Shown here: positions 56,013 through 64,000 of the stretch, piece by piece
Layout: every line of letters starts with the position of its first letter
Position numbering within the stretch: the first letter of the stretch is position 1
Assembly: GCF_009720365.1 (NCBI RefSeq)
Contig: NZ_ML769318.1
Span: 271,141-335,140, forward strand
Length of the DNA stretch: 64,000 nt
Source: Catellatospora paridis
GTDB lineage: Bacteria > Actinomycetota > Actinomycetes > Mycobacteriales > Micromonosporaceae
Direction of reading: 5' to 3'
Made by a program: the position numbers and the translations under genes
The notes under the pieces: model-generated
Databases searched by the model: none
Told to the model about the DNA's origin: nothing
What the model saw: only the letters and a program-made list of their open reading frames with translations

Positions 56013-59000
56013 GTGAGCAAGCGGCCAGGAACGCAGAACAACGCGGTCCTTTCGCGTCTCCGACGGCCAGTGAGCCGGCTCCGGGACATGCCGATCTGGT
56101 CCAAGCTGGGCCTGATCATGATCGTTCCGACTCTGGCCACGATCGTCGTGGGCACCAACGGTCTGTTGGACAACCTCGACACAGCGACCGGCGCCGACCG
56201 CACGCGGATTCTCTCCGTGCTGGTGAAGGAGTCCGGAGCACTCGTCGACGACCTCCAGAACGAGCGTGCCGCAGCGGTCATGCTGCTCGGCACGACCAAC
56301 ACCCCGCCGGCGTCCTACGAGAACGCCGGCAAGCTGGTCGAAGAAGCCAAGAAGCCGTACGCGCAGCAGCGCGGCGCGCTGGTGGACGTCGACGACAGCC
56401 TGCGGGACCTGCTCGTGCAGATCGATTCGGGCCTTTCCAGCCTGCCCTCCGTGCGGGAGCAGGTGAAGGAACGCAAGATCAAGCAGTCCGACGCGGCGAT
56501 GCGCTACCAGGTGATCATCGATTACCTGCTGCAGATCCGTGACAGCGCCGCCCAGATCGCCGGTGGCGGCGAGCTCGGTGACGGCCTGCGCGCGGCCAGC
56601 GCGATCGCCACGTACAAGGAGTTCCTCTCCCAGGAACGGGTCATCGTGCACCGGGCGTACATGCTCGGTGGCTTGAACACGGGTCTGCGTAAGGACTTCA
56701 TCGCCACACTGACCGGCCAGGAGCAGGCGCGCGACGCCTTCGAATCGGTGGCCAGCGACGCGGACATGGACCTGTTCAACAGCCAGGTGACCGGCCCGAC
56801 GCTGCGCAAGTCGTCGAAGTTCCAGGCCGACATCGAGGCGCTGCTGGGCGAGTCGCTCAGCTCGCTGAACTTCTCCGCGGCCGAGTGGGACCAGAGCATG
56901 CGCGACCACGGCGGCGTGCTCCGCAAGGTCGAAGTGCAGCTGGACTCCGACGTCGAGGTCACCGCGAGCGACCTGCGTGACGAGGTCACGCAGCAGGTTC
57001 TCGTGCAGACCGGTCTGCTGCTGGGCATGCTGCTGCTGGCGATCCTCTTCGCCTGGCTCGTGGCCCGCTCGATGGCCCGCTCGCTGCGCGAACTGCGTCA
57101 CGGCGCGCTCAGCATCGCCCAGTACGGCCTGCCGCAGGCGGTGGCCCGACTGCGCGACCCGGCGCTGTCCTCACAGCTGTCGCCGGTGCAGGTGGCCAAC
57201 CAGATCGCCGAGCCGCTGCCGGTGCGCAGCAAGGACGAGTTCGGGCAGGTGACCGAGGCGTTCAACGCGGTCCACCTGGAGGCGGTCCGCACCGCTGCCG
57301 AGCAGGCCGCACTGCGGTCGTCCGTCGCGACGATGTTCGTCAACCTCGCCCGGCGCTCGCAGATCCTGGTCGACCGGCTCATCGGTCACCTGGACCGCCT
57401 CGAGCGGGGTGAGGAGGACCCGGACCGGCTGGCCGAGCTCTTCCAGCTGGACCACCTGGCCACCCGAATGCGCCGGAACGACGAGAACCTCCTGGTCCTC
57501 GCCGGCGCCGACTCCACCCGTGTGCAGCGCGAGCCCGCGGCCCTGCTGGACGTGCTCCGTGCCGCCCAGTCCGAGGTCGAGCACTACACCCGGATCGAGT
57601 TCGGGGTCATCGACCGTGACATCGAGGTCGCCGCACACGCGGTCAACGACCTGGTGCACCTCATCGCCGAGCTCTTCGACAACGCGACCGCGTTCTCCCC
57701 GCCGGACTCGACCGTCATGGTCGAGGCACGCCGGGTGGGCGACCGCGCCGTGCTGTACGTCGAGGACCACGGCATCGGCATCTCGCCGGACATGCTCAAC
57801 GAGATCAACGAGAAGCTGGCCAGTCCGCCCCAGGTGGACGTGGCAGTCTCCCGGATGATGGGCCTGGTCGTGGTCGCGCGGCTCGCCGCACGGCACGGGG
57901 TCAAGACGGAGCTTCGGCTCTCGGCCGACCGGGGCATCATCGCCGACGTCACGCTGCCGACCGCGGTGCTCGTGCCGCGGGCGCTGGCGGGTCGTGGGGC
58001 CGGCGTGCCGGCTCGTGAGCTGCCCGGCTTCGCCCCGGCGCCGAACATGCGCCAGCAGGCTCCGGCGGCCCCGGCGCAGCGCTCGTCCTCCTTCGCGCCG
58101 CTGGCGCTGGAGTCGGGCTCCGGTGCGGGTGCACCGGCCGGTGCCGGCCGCGGCGTCAACGGCGGCAGCGGCGGGCGCATCTTCGACGCGCCGCCCGCAC
58201 CGCCCGCTCCGGAACTGCCCGTCAGCACGCCGCCCTCGCGGGCCGGCATGCCGGCGTGGTCGGACCTGACCGGTGTCAACGGCTCCGACGCGTCCCGCCG
58301 CCCCAACGGCGAGGCGTTGCCGCAGCGGCGGGTGCCGGTGGAGACCGACCGGCCTGAGTCGTTCAACCAGCCGCAGATCCCGCGTCAGCCGTCGTCGCCC
58401 GCGGAGGAGCGCGCCAACCCTTCCTGGAACCAGCAGAGCTGGGCCGGATCGGTGGCGCCCGCTTCGCCGCAGGCGCCGAGCAGCCCGTACACGAGCCCCG
58501 GTATGCCGATCTCGGCCGTCCCGGTCTCCGCGGTGCCGGTCTCGGCCGCGCCCGTCTCGGCGTCCCCGATCGACGTTCCGGCGTCCGCCGTGCCGCCGAC
58601 CTGGCCGCCGGTGAGCCGCGAGGACAGCCCGTCGGCGACGCCGGACATGACGGCAGAGATGCCGCAGATTCCGGACGAGTACCCGGTGGTCGACACGCGT
58701 ATCCCGTTCGCTGACGAGACCATGGAGCTGCCGATCTTCCGGGAGCTCGAGTCGGCCTGGTTCAGCACGCGGCGTACGGCGGTCGATACGCCAGCTCAGG
58801 AAGAGAAAACTGCCCCTCCCGCGAACGTCCCCCAAGACACTACGATCACCGCACAGTTCCCCGCCGTTGAGCGAAACGGGTACGGGAGCAACGGTGCACC
58901 GAAGGTCAGCAGCACAGCGGCGGGAGCTTCCGACCTGCCGAGCAGGGACGTGAGCATGGGGAGTACGCAGTCTGGCCGTGAGGCCGCCGGATACGAGGTG

Positions 59001-59318
59001 CCGGCGCCCTACCGGCCGAGCTGGCAGACGGCTGCCGACGACGGATGGGCGGCCGCCTCGGCGATCGCCAACAGCACGCCACCCTCGGAATCGACGGCCG
59101 CGGGGCTGCCCAAGCGCACCCCGATGGCACAGCTGGTCCCCGGCGGTGTGGAGAAGGGCGCTACCACCGTGCAGCGCCGTACGCCGGAGGGCGTCCGCGG
59201 ACTGCTCTCCGCCTACCACCGCGGGGTGCAGCGTGGCCGCACTCAGCACAAGGACGATGATGTGATTCCGGGCTCCACCGAGACCGGAAGCCAGTCTGGC
59301 AAGGAGCAGGAGGCATGA
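56013..59318 (+). CDS. conservon sensor kinase-like protein (NIT, HAMP, HATPase)
   Basis: 1101-residue CvnA-type membrane protein. TM1 is at ~31-49, a nitrate/nitrite-sensing (NIT)-like extracytoplasmic domain at ~55-325, TM2 at ~330-350 and HAMP at ~350-425. The histidine-kinase-like core follows with the N-box [12 protein letters not shown] (~552) and G-box DHGIGIS (~584). A 440-residue Pro/Ser/Ala-rich disordered tail ends in [15 protein letters not shown] and a basic helix ([14 protein letters not shown]). GTG 56013 has AGGAGGG 7 nt upstream. The three following genes complete a conservon, thought to act as a G-protein-like membrane complex. The stop overlaps the roadblock gene (ATGA). 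Confidence 0.93.
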   Translation: MSKRPGTQNNAVLSRLRRPVSRLRDMPIWSKLGLIMIVPTLATIVVGTNGLLDNLDTATGADRTRILSVLVKESGALVDDLQNERAAAVMLLGTTNTPPASYENAGKLVEEAKKPYAQQRGALVDVDDSLRDLLVQIDSGLSSLPSVREQVKERKIKQSDAAMRYQVIIDYLLQIRDSAAQIAGGGELGDGLRAASAIATYKEFLSQERVIVHRAYMLGGLNTGLRKDFIATLTGQEQARDAFESVASDADMDLFNSQVTGPTLRKSSKFQADIEALLGESLSSLNFSAAEWDQSMRDHGGVLRKVEVQLDSDVEVTASDLRDEVTQQVLVQTGLLLGMLLLAILFAWLVARSMARSLRELRHGALSIAQYGLPQAVARLRDPALSSQLSPVQVANQIAEPLPVRSKDEFGQVTEAFNAVHLEAVRTAAEQAALRSSVATMFVNLARRSQILVDRLIGHLDRLERGEEDPDRLAELFQLDHLATRMRRNDENLLVLAGADSTRVQREPAALLDVLRAAQSEVEHYTRIEFGVIDRDIEVAAHAVNDLVHLIAELFDNATAFSPPDSTVMVEARRVGDRAVLYVEDHGIGISPDMLNEINEKLASPPQVDVAVSRMMGLVVVARLAARHGVKTELRLSADRGIIADVTLPTAVLVPRALAGRGAGVPARELPGFAPAPNMRQQAPAAPAQRSSSFAPLALESGSGAGAPAGAGRGVNGGSGGRIFDAPPAPPAPELPVSTPPSRAGMPAWSDLTGVNGSDASRRPNGEALPQRRVPVETDRPESFNQPQIPRQPSSPAEERANPSWNQQSWAGSVAPASPQAPSSPYTSPGMPISAVPVSAVPVSAAPVSASPIDVPASAVPPTWPPVSREDSPSATPDMTAEMPQIPDEYPVVDTRIPFADETMELPIFRELESAWFSTRRTAVDTPAQEEKTAPPANVPQDTTITAQFPAVERNGYGSNGAPKVSSTAAGASDLPSRDVSMGSTQSGREAAGYEVPAPYRPSWQTAADDGWAAASAIANSTPPSESTAAGLPKRTPMAQLVPGGVEKGATTVQRRTPEGVRGLLSAYHRGVQRGRTQHKDDDVIPGSTETGSQSGKEQEA

Positions 59319-59719
59319 CCACTACGCAGGATCTTGGTTGGCTGTTGGCCAACTTCGCCGACCGGGTGCCGGGCGTCGCCCATGCGGTCGCGGTGTCCGC
59401 GGACGGCCTGCTGCTCGCGTCCTCCCGGGATCTTCCCCGGGACCGGGCCGACCAGCTGGCCGCCATCTCATCCGGTCTGGTGAGCCTCACGCAAGGTGCC
59501 GCCCGCTGTTTCGAGGGTGGCGCGGTGTTGCAGACTGTCGTGGAGATGGACAACGGGTTCCTTTTCCTGATGTCCATCTCCGATGGCTCCTCGTTCGCGG
59601 TGCTCGCTTCGCGAAGCTGCGACGTCGGCCAGGTCGGGTACGAGATGGCGCTCCTCGTGGACCGGGTGGGCGACGCGCTCACCCCGGCCCCGCGTAGCGC
59701 CGCAGGCGTGCTGGGCTGA
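59315..59719 (+). CDS. conservon roadblock/LC7-domain protein
   Basis: CvnB-type roadblock/LC7 protein of 134 residues, which in conservons interacts with the GTPase. The LC7 core runs from [19 protein letters not shown] through LLLASSRDL and [21 protein letters not shown] 59315 overlaps the kinase stop. It is similar in size and composition to MglB-like GTPase regulators. Confidence 0.92.
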   Translation: MTTTQDLGWLLANFADRVPGVAHAVAVSADGLLLASSRDLPRDRADQLAAISSGLVSLTQGAARCFEGGAVLQTVVEMDNGFLFLMSISDGSSFAVLASRSCDVGQVGYEMALLVDRVGDALTPAPRSAAGVLG

Positions 59720-59777
59720 GGCACAACCGTCCCGGAGGGTCCGGGGACGGCACTGGGGAAGGGGGTGAACGGCGACG

Positions 59778-60155
59778 ATGCCCGACAGAGAAGAACCGAC
59801 CGGCGCATTGGTACGGCCGTACGCCGTGACCCGTGGCCGCACCCGGCCGCGATTGGAGATCGCGATCGAGGCGCTGGTGGAGACGACCGTACGTGGTCGC
59901 TCTGCCGGCACCTCGGGTCGCGGCGGCCACGGGCGGGAACATCAACACATCGCGTCTCTTTGCGACGGCAAGGTGCAGTCGCTCGCGGAGATCGCGGCAC
60001 GGATGCGGCTGCCGCTCGGTGTCGCCCGTGTCCTCATCGCGGACATGGCGGCAGACGGCCTGGTCGCGGTATACGAGCCGACGTCGTTTGAGAGTAACGA
60101 CGCGGTAGGCACTGAACTGCTGGAGAGGGTACTCAGTGGACTTCGGAGGCTCTGA
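59778..60155 (+). CDS. conservon DUF742 protein
   Basis: CvnC-type DUF742 protein of 125 residues. The conserved start LVRPYAVTRGRTRP and the C-terminal winged-helix-like part (SLAEIAARMRLPLGVARVLIADMAADG) are diagnostic. Its end overlaps the GTPase gene by 20 nt. Confidence 0.92.
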   Translation: MPDREEPTGALVRPYAVTRGRTRPRLEIAIEALVETTVRGRSAGTSGRGGHGREHQHIASLCDGKVQSLAEIAARMRLPLGVARVLIADMAADGLVAVYEPTSFESNDAVGTELLERVLSGLRRL

Positions 60156-60753
60156 CATGTCACACCGCCCGGGGCAACAGCCCGGCGGTCGTGTGACATC
60201 GGCGAAGATCGTCATCGCCGGCGGCTTCGGCGTCGGTAAGACGACGCTGGTTGGTTCCGTTTCGGAGATCACGCCGCTGACCACTGAAGCGATAATGACT
60301 TCGGCCGGCGTCGGCGTGGATGACACGCGCTCGGTCCCCAACAAGACCACCACCACGGTGGCCATGGACTTCGGCCGTATCTCCATCGATCGCGACCTTA
60401 TCCTGTACCTGTTCGGCACGCCTGGCCAGACGCGTTTCTGGTTCATGTGGGACGAGCTGGTGCGGGGCGCGATCGGCGCGGTCGTCATGGTGGACACACG
60501 CAGGTTGGCAGACTGCTTCGCGGCGATCGACTTCTTCGAACACCGCAAGCTGCCCTACCTGATCGCGATCAACCAGTTTGACGGACAGCAGTATCACAAC
60601 GCCCAGGATGTTCGCGACGCGCTCGCGATCTCCTCGGACGTGCCGGTGGTCAGCTGCGACGCGCGTAACCGCGAGTCGACCAAGCAGGTGCTGATCTCCC
60701 TGGTGGAATACGTGCTCTCGATGCGGCGTACCCGCACCGGAGCCCCCGCCTGA
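60136..60753 (+). CDS. conservon small GTPase (CvnD type)
   Basis: ATP/GTP-binding protein of 205 residues. P-loop GGFGVGKTT, switch-like region TTTTVAMDFGRI, DxxG equivalent LFGTPGQTRFWFMWDEL, and base-recognition NQFDG in place of NKxD. It is typical of CvnD/MglA-related GTPases of conservons. GTG 60136 is 20 nt inside the DUF742 gene, the usual arrangement. A terminator follows. Confidence 0.93.
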   Translation: MDFGGSDMSHRPGQQPGGRVTSAKIVIAGGFGVGKTTLVGSVSEITPLTTEAIMTSAGVGVDDTRSVPNKTTTTVAMDFGRISIDRDLILYLFGTPGQTRFWFMWDELVRGAIGAVVMVDTRRLADCFAAIDFFEHRKLPYLIAINQFDGQQYHNAQDVRDALAISSDVPVVSCDARNRESTKQVLISLVEYVLSMRRTRTGAPA

Positions 60754-60770
60754 CATAGGCAAGCACTCGC

Positions 60771-60801
60771 AGGCCCGCCGTCCCTCAGGGACAGCGGGCC
60801 T
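60771..60801 (+). terminator. terminator of the conservon operon
   Basis: AGGCCCGC and GCGGGCCT, with the inner arms GTCCC/GGGAC, form a hairpin 18 nt after the GTPase stop. Confidence 0.65.
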
Positions 60802-60830
60802 GAAGTGCTGTCCCCCACCCCCACGCCGCA

Positions 60831-60885
60831 ACTCTTGAAGAGTCGCGCCCTCGACCGGTGGCCGAGAGCGCGACTCTTCAAGAGT
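60831..60885. repeat. palindrome with 18-bp perfect stem
   Basis: ACTCTTGAAGAGTCGCGC (60831-60848) and GCGCGACTCTTCAAGAGT (60868-60885) are perfect inverted repeats around a 19-nt loop. Each arm contains its own small palindrome ACTCTTGAAGAGT. It lies between convergent genes. Confidence 0.75.
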
Positions 60886-60899
60886 GGTGCGGGGGAGGG

Positions 60900-62102
60900 T
60901 CAGCTGAGGCGGACCCAGGCGCCCTGGCGGACGAGGAAGGGGGCCAGGGCGTCGGCTTCGAGGCCGCCGTGGGAGATGGGCTGGAAGGCGTACGCCCCGG
61001 TGATGCCCTCGATCGGGCCACCCTCGAGGCGGCCCCGCAGGCGCTGCGGATCGGTGCTGACGGCCCGCCGCGCGGCGGTGGCCATCAACGTCAGCGCGTC
61101 CGCGCCGTACGGCGCGAAACCGGTGAACGAGCCGTACTGCTGGATGTAGCGGTAGATGAAGGTGCGCTGGGCCCGTCCGGAGGGCGTGGTGGCCACCGTG
61201 GGGGCCCCGGCGAGCACACCGGGGTGCACGACATAGGCGCCCTCCATCGCGCGGGCGTTGGGCCCGTTGAGGGTCTCGTCCGCGCCGGCGCCCGCGTCGA
61301 GGAACACCTTGCCGGTGTAGTCGGCGGTGCGCAGCGCGGCGACCGCCGCGGCGCTCACGGGGGCCTGCGCCCAGATGATGACCGCGTCCGGCTCGCCGTC
61401 GGCGACCCGCGCGGCGGCGCTGCCGTACGCCCGGCCGGACCGGGGCAGGCGCACCGTGTCGATGATCTCGCGGCCGCTGGCGAGCATGGCCCGGGGAAGC
61501 GCGCGCACTCCCGCGTCGCCGTGCCCGTCCGCGGTCGCCAGCACGGCGACCTTCTTCAGGCCGAGCTTGCGGATCTCGCGACCCATCACCGCCGCGATGT
61601 CCGAGGCGTTCGGGCCGAGCTGGTAGACGAACCGGCGGTTGGGCAGCGGCACCGTCATGTCGTCGCCGCTGTTCAGGCAGAGGAACGGGACCTTGCCCGC
61701 TTCGGCCTCCGTGATGATCGCGCGGGCCGTCTCGACGGTCGCGCCGCCGATGATCGCGCTGACCTTGTCCTGCTCGATGAGGTCCTTGGCCTGCTGCATC
61801 GCGGTCGCCGCGTTGCCGCCGTTGTCCTTGAACACCAGCCGGATGTAGAGGCGGCCCTGGCCGTACGGGATGCCGACGGAGTTGATCTCGTCAGCACCGA
61901 CCTTGAGTGCCTGCTCCTGCAGCTTGCCGAGGGTCGAGCCGGGACCGGTGAGCTCCAGGTTGACGCCGAGCACGAGTTCGCCGGTGGCACCGGCTGCGGT
62001 CGCGTCGGGCTCGGAACAGGCGGCCAGCAGCGCGCCGGCGGCCAGTCCGAGTCCGCCGGTGAGGGCACTGCGTCGGGTCAGTCCACCTGTCGCGCTGTTC
62101 AT
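60900..62102 (-). CDS. ABC-type branched-chain amino acid-like substrate-binding lipoprotein
   Basis: Periplasmic-binding-fold protein of 400 residues. The signal has a twin-arginine (LTRRSALTG) and a lipobox (LLAAC, Cys29), suggesting Tat export of a lipoprotein. The type I solute-binding fold shows LVLGVNLELTGPGSTLG, VSAIIGGATVETARAI, and FLDAGAGADETL. ATG 62102 has GGAAAGG 7 nt upstream. No permease or ATPase is adjacent, so it may be an orphan binding protein, or act as a sensor for the neighbouring conservons (inference). Confidence 0.88.
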   Translation of the reverse strand: MNSATGGLTRRSALTGGLGLAAGALLAACSEPDATAAGATGELVLGVNLELTGPGSTLGKLQEQALKVGADEINSVGIPYGQGRLYIRLVFKDNGGNAATAMQQAKDLIEQDKVSAIIGGATVETARAIITEAEAGKVPFLCLNSGDDMTVPLPNRRFVYQLGPNASDIAAVMGREIRKLGLKKVAVLATADGHGDAGVRALPRAMLASGREIIDTVRLPRSGRAYGSAAARVADGEPDAVIIWAQAPVSAAAVAALRTADYTGKVFLDAGAGADETLNGPNARAMEGAYVVHPGVLAGAPTVATTPSGRAQRTFIYRYIQQYGSFTGFAPYGADALTLMATAARRAVSTDPQRLRGRLEGGPIEGITGAYAFQPISHGGLEADALAPFLVRQGAWVRLS

Positions 62103-62128
62103 GAACGTGCCTTTCCGCGGTGCAAGGG

Positions 62129-62162
62129 GTGCATGGCAGTGGCGTGAGCCACTGCCATGCAC
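62129..62162. promoter_or_regulatory. perfect 15-bp hairpin upstream of the binding-protein gene
   Basis: GTGCATGGCAGTGGC and GCCACTGCCATGCAC form a perfect stem with loop GTGA. It is 27 nt before the ATG of the minus-strand gene. It could be a leader element, an operator, or the terminator of the minus-strand gene further right. Confidence 0.5.
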
Positions 62163-62324
62163 GTATCGTGCTGGCCCGCGAGCGCGGGGGTCAAGCTGGG
62201 GAACTATGGCCTGGGACACACTGTGACCTGGTCGCCTGCCACCGCGGCCTTGACCGGTGCCACCCTCCGCCCCGCTACGGACGGCACCGCGCGCCCGCTC
62301 CCGCAGGCGACGTGGAGCCGCAGC

Positions 62325-64000
62325 TCAGCGGTAGTTGGCCGCCCGGTAGTTGTAGTCGTCCCGGTCGTCGCGTGCGTCCTGCTCGCGGCTGAAGTCCCAG
62401 CCGTTGGCCGACTCGCGGCCCGGACGCCCGCCGACGGCGAAACCGCCCTGGCCGGGGCTGCCACCGAGTTCCTGGTTGCCGCGCCGCCAGCCACGGAAGT
62501 AGTTGCTGGTGTGTGCGGCGATGCCGGCGGCGTCGCGCACTATGCGCAGCGGGCGCTCCTCGCGCTCCGGCGTGGAGCCGGGCACCAGGTTGGCCGCCGG
62601 CACGCGACGGGGCAGGCCCGCGGTGGTGTCGTTGCCGACCTGCGGGCGGGCCGCCTGCTCGGCGGCGCGCCAGCCGCTGTCCATGTTCGAGTTCCAGGTG
62701 GTCTCGGTGTCGTTGCTCGGCCCGGCGAACCAGGCCGAGGAGACCGACGCGAAGATCAGCAGGTCGTCGTCCTCGCCGGAGGCCGGGCTGGACGCGCGCT
62801 CGGTGCGGCGCGGCTTGGGCCGCGCCCCGGTCAGCGCGCTGTCGTCGACCAGGCGCAGCGGCGGCTCGTCCCGCGCGCCGCGGCCGTTGCGGCGCGCGGG
62901 CTCGTCGGCCAGCCGCAGCGACGGGGAGTCGGGCAGCACCAGGTCGTCGTCGAGCCAGGGCGGGGTGATCCGACCGTCGGCGGCGCGCGCGGGCTCCTCG
63001 GGCTCGGGGTTGAGCGGCCAGTTCGCGCGGGAACCGGCGGGGGCCGCGGGCGACTGCGGCGCCATGCCCAGCGGGTCGGCCGACATCCGGGTGATGTCGG
63101 TCGGCACGTCGGTCGCGGACGGCGCGTTGAAGCGCGGGCGCTCCCCGGTGTCACGGAGGCTGTCCTGCTGCTGGAAGCCGCTGCGGGCACGCTCGGCCAG
63201 CTCGTTGGCCAGCCGCTCGGCGGCCGACGGCTGGTATCCGCGCGGGGCACGGTCGTCGAGGTCGTTGGCCCGGTCCAGGGAGGGCTGCTGGTAACCGCCG
63301 CGCGGGGCGCGGTCCTTCGCCAGGTCGGCAGCGGGCTGCTGGTAGCCGCGGGGTGCGCGGTCGTCCAGGCCGGCAGCGGGCTGCTGGTAGCCGCGGGGTG
63401 CGCGGTCGTCGAGGTCCGCTGCGGGCTGCTGGTAGCCCCGGGGTGCACGGTCGTCGAGGTCGGCAGCGGGCTGCTGGTAGCCGCGAGGCGAGTGGTCGGC
63501 GAGCTCGGTCGACGGCTCGGGCTGCTGGTAGCCGCGGTGCTGCTCGAGGGTCTCGTCGGGCAGGTCCGCGGACGGGGCCTGGTTGAACCCACGTGCGGCG
63601 CGCTCACTGCTGATGGCCGCGTTGGTCAGGGTGGGCACGAACGGCTTGCCCGCCTCGGCCGGCGCACGCGAGGAGCGCTGTGCCGGGATCGGGGTCTGCC
63701 GCGGCGGGATCGGGGTGGGCATCTGCCGCGTGGGTGCGGCCGGGGCCTCCTGGCGCGCCGCCACGGGCATGGCGACCATCGGGGTACCCGTGATCGGGGT
63801 CGGCTCGAATCCGGGCGGCACGGGCGGCGTGGAGGGCGCCCACGCGGGGCGGTCCACCGGCGGCGGCGCCAGGGGCGTGCTCGACACCGGCTCGGGCGCG
63901 GTCGGCGGGGCCTGCACCGGGCGCGGCTGCGCGGGGGCGGCGTTGACGGCGGTGGGCTGCACGCGGCGGCGGGCGCCGGTGGCGGCGGCCATCGCGGGCG
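62325..64000 (-). CDS. C-terminal part of a CvnA-like sensor protein (partial)
   Basis: The frame is open to the right edge, so the N-terminus is outside the window. The 555 visible residues downstream of the first ATG are low-complexity, with repeats of the type RGYQQPAADLDDRAP. The last ~90 residues match the tail of the conservon kinase at 56013: SSAWF, then GLPRRVPAANLVPGS and the basic helix SNYFRGWRRG. The Pro/Gln-rich sequence is therefore most likely the cytoplasmic tail of a second CvnA-type kinase. The final segment (DARDDRDDYNYRAANYR) is unusual. Confidence 0.7.
   Translation of the reverse strand, partial: PAMAAATGARRRVQPTAVNAAPAQPRPVQAPPTAPEPVSSTPLAPPPVDRPAWAPSTPPVPPGFEPTPITGTPMVAMPVAARQEAPAAPTRQMPTPIPPRQTPIPAQRSSRAPAEAGKPFVPTLTNAAISSERAARGFNQAPSADLPDETLEQHRGYQQPEPSTELADHSPRGYQQPAADLDDRAPRGYQQPAADLDDRAPRGYQQPAAGLDDRAPRGYQQPAADLAKDRAPRGGYQQPSLDRANDLDDRAPRGYQPSAAERLANELAERARSGFQQQDSLRDTGERPRFNAPSATDVPTDITRMSADPLGMAPQSPAAPAGSRANWPLNPEPEEPARAADGRITPPWLDDDLVLPDSPSLRLADEPARRNGRGARDEPPLRLVDDSALTGARPKPRRTERASSPASGEDDDLLIFASVSSAWFAGPSNDTETTWNSNMDSGWRAAEQAARPQVGNDTTAGLPRRVPAANLVPGSTPEREERPLRIVRDAAGIAAHTSNYFRGWRRGNQELGGSPGQGGFAVGGRPGRESANGWDFSREQDARDDRDDYNYRAANYR
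63229..63540. repeat. 45-bp tandem repeats in the CvnA-like tail
   Basis: About six to seven 45-bp units encode a 15-residue repeat of the type RGYQQPAADLDDRAP on the minus strand. The middle units are nearly identical, which indicates recent expansion. Confidence 0.8.

Noticed and set aside
63229..63540. 45-bp repeats as a possible CRISPR or mobile element
   Set aside because: They are contiguous and maintain the reading frame of a protein tail.

Overview
The window is a high-GC chromosomal segment of an actinomycete. Codon use is strongly biased to G/C at third positions, GTG starts are common, and many genes have a TANNNT box 6-9 nt before the start codon. The gene set (metG, tatD, rsmA, ispE, glmU, prs, rplY, pth, cysDN, trpS, a conservon of cvnABCD type, BMP-type nucleoside ABC transporter) and the many dispersed palindromes suggest a member of the Micromonosporaceae (Actinoplanes, Catellatospora or Micromonospora type). 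That placement is inference from gene content and was not computed. No prophage, insertion sequence, CRISPR array or large biosynthetic cluster is visible. One tRNA (Gln, UUG) is present.

Layout. 1-9.3 kb: a Pro/Ala-rich membrane protein, then housekeeping genes metG, tatD, a cytochrome P450, rsmA and ispE, with one unrecognised gene. 9.3-14.1 kb: an ABC-F protein, two DUF4383 membrane proteins, and a TetR-desaturase pair with a nested palindromic operator candidate. 14.2-19 kb: tRNA-Gln, glmU, a tiny HTH regulator, prs, rplY, pth. 19.1-23.8 kb: a polyprenyl-phosphate sugar transferase joined end to start with cysQ, then cysD-cysN (sulfate activation). 24-28.1 kb (minus strand): SPFH protein coupled to a GNAT, then galE-galK. 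28.3-34.1 kb: CorC-like protein, an ECF sigma factor fused to a membrane-anchored BNR-like domain, trpS, a 2'-5' RNA ligase-like protein, a His/Asp-rich protein and a YihY-type membrane protein.

34.2-43.3 kb is a maltose/maltodextrin locus: alpha-glucosidase and LacI regulator on the minus strand, malEFG and a cyclomaltodextrinase-like GH13 enzyme on the plus strand. CTTGCA/TTGCAAG-type operator candidates lie before both transcription units. 45-55.8 kb is a nucleoside uptake and salvage island: BMP lipoprotein, ABC ATPase, two permeases, cytidine deaminase, pyrimidine nucleoside phosphorylase, a DUF4272-like protein, adenosine deaminase and a uridine-kinase-like protein, with an rlmA-type methyltransferase on the opposite strand. 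56-60.8 kb is a complete conservon (sensor kinase, roadblock protein, DUF742 protein, small GTPase). It is followed by a minus-strand Tat/lipoprotein amino-acid-type binding protein and the 3' part of a second CvnA-like protein that runs off the right edge.

The most unusual observations are: a 63-nt palindromic repeat inserted in frame inside rlmA, 89% identical to an intergenic copy 12.5 kb away; several families of dispersed palindromes, one with compensatory base changes; a single-polypeptide membrane-tethered sigma factor; a small signal-peptide-like ORF coupled by GTGA overlap to the alpha-glucosidase; and a DUF4272-like gene embedded in the nucleoside salvage operon.
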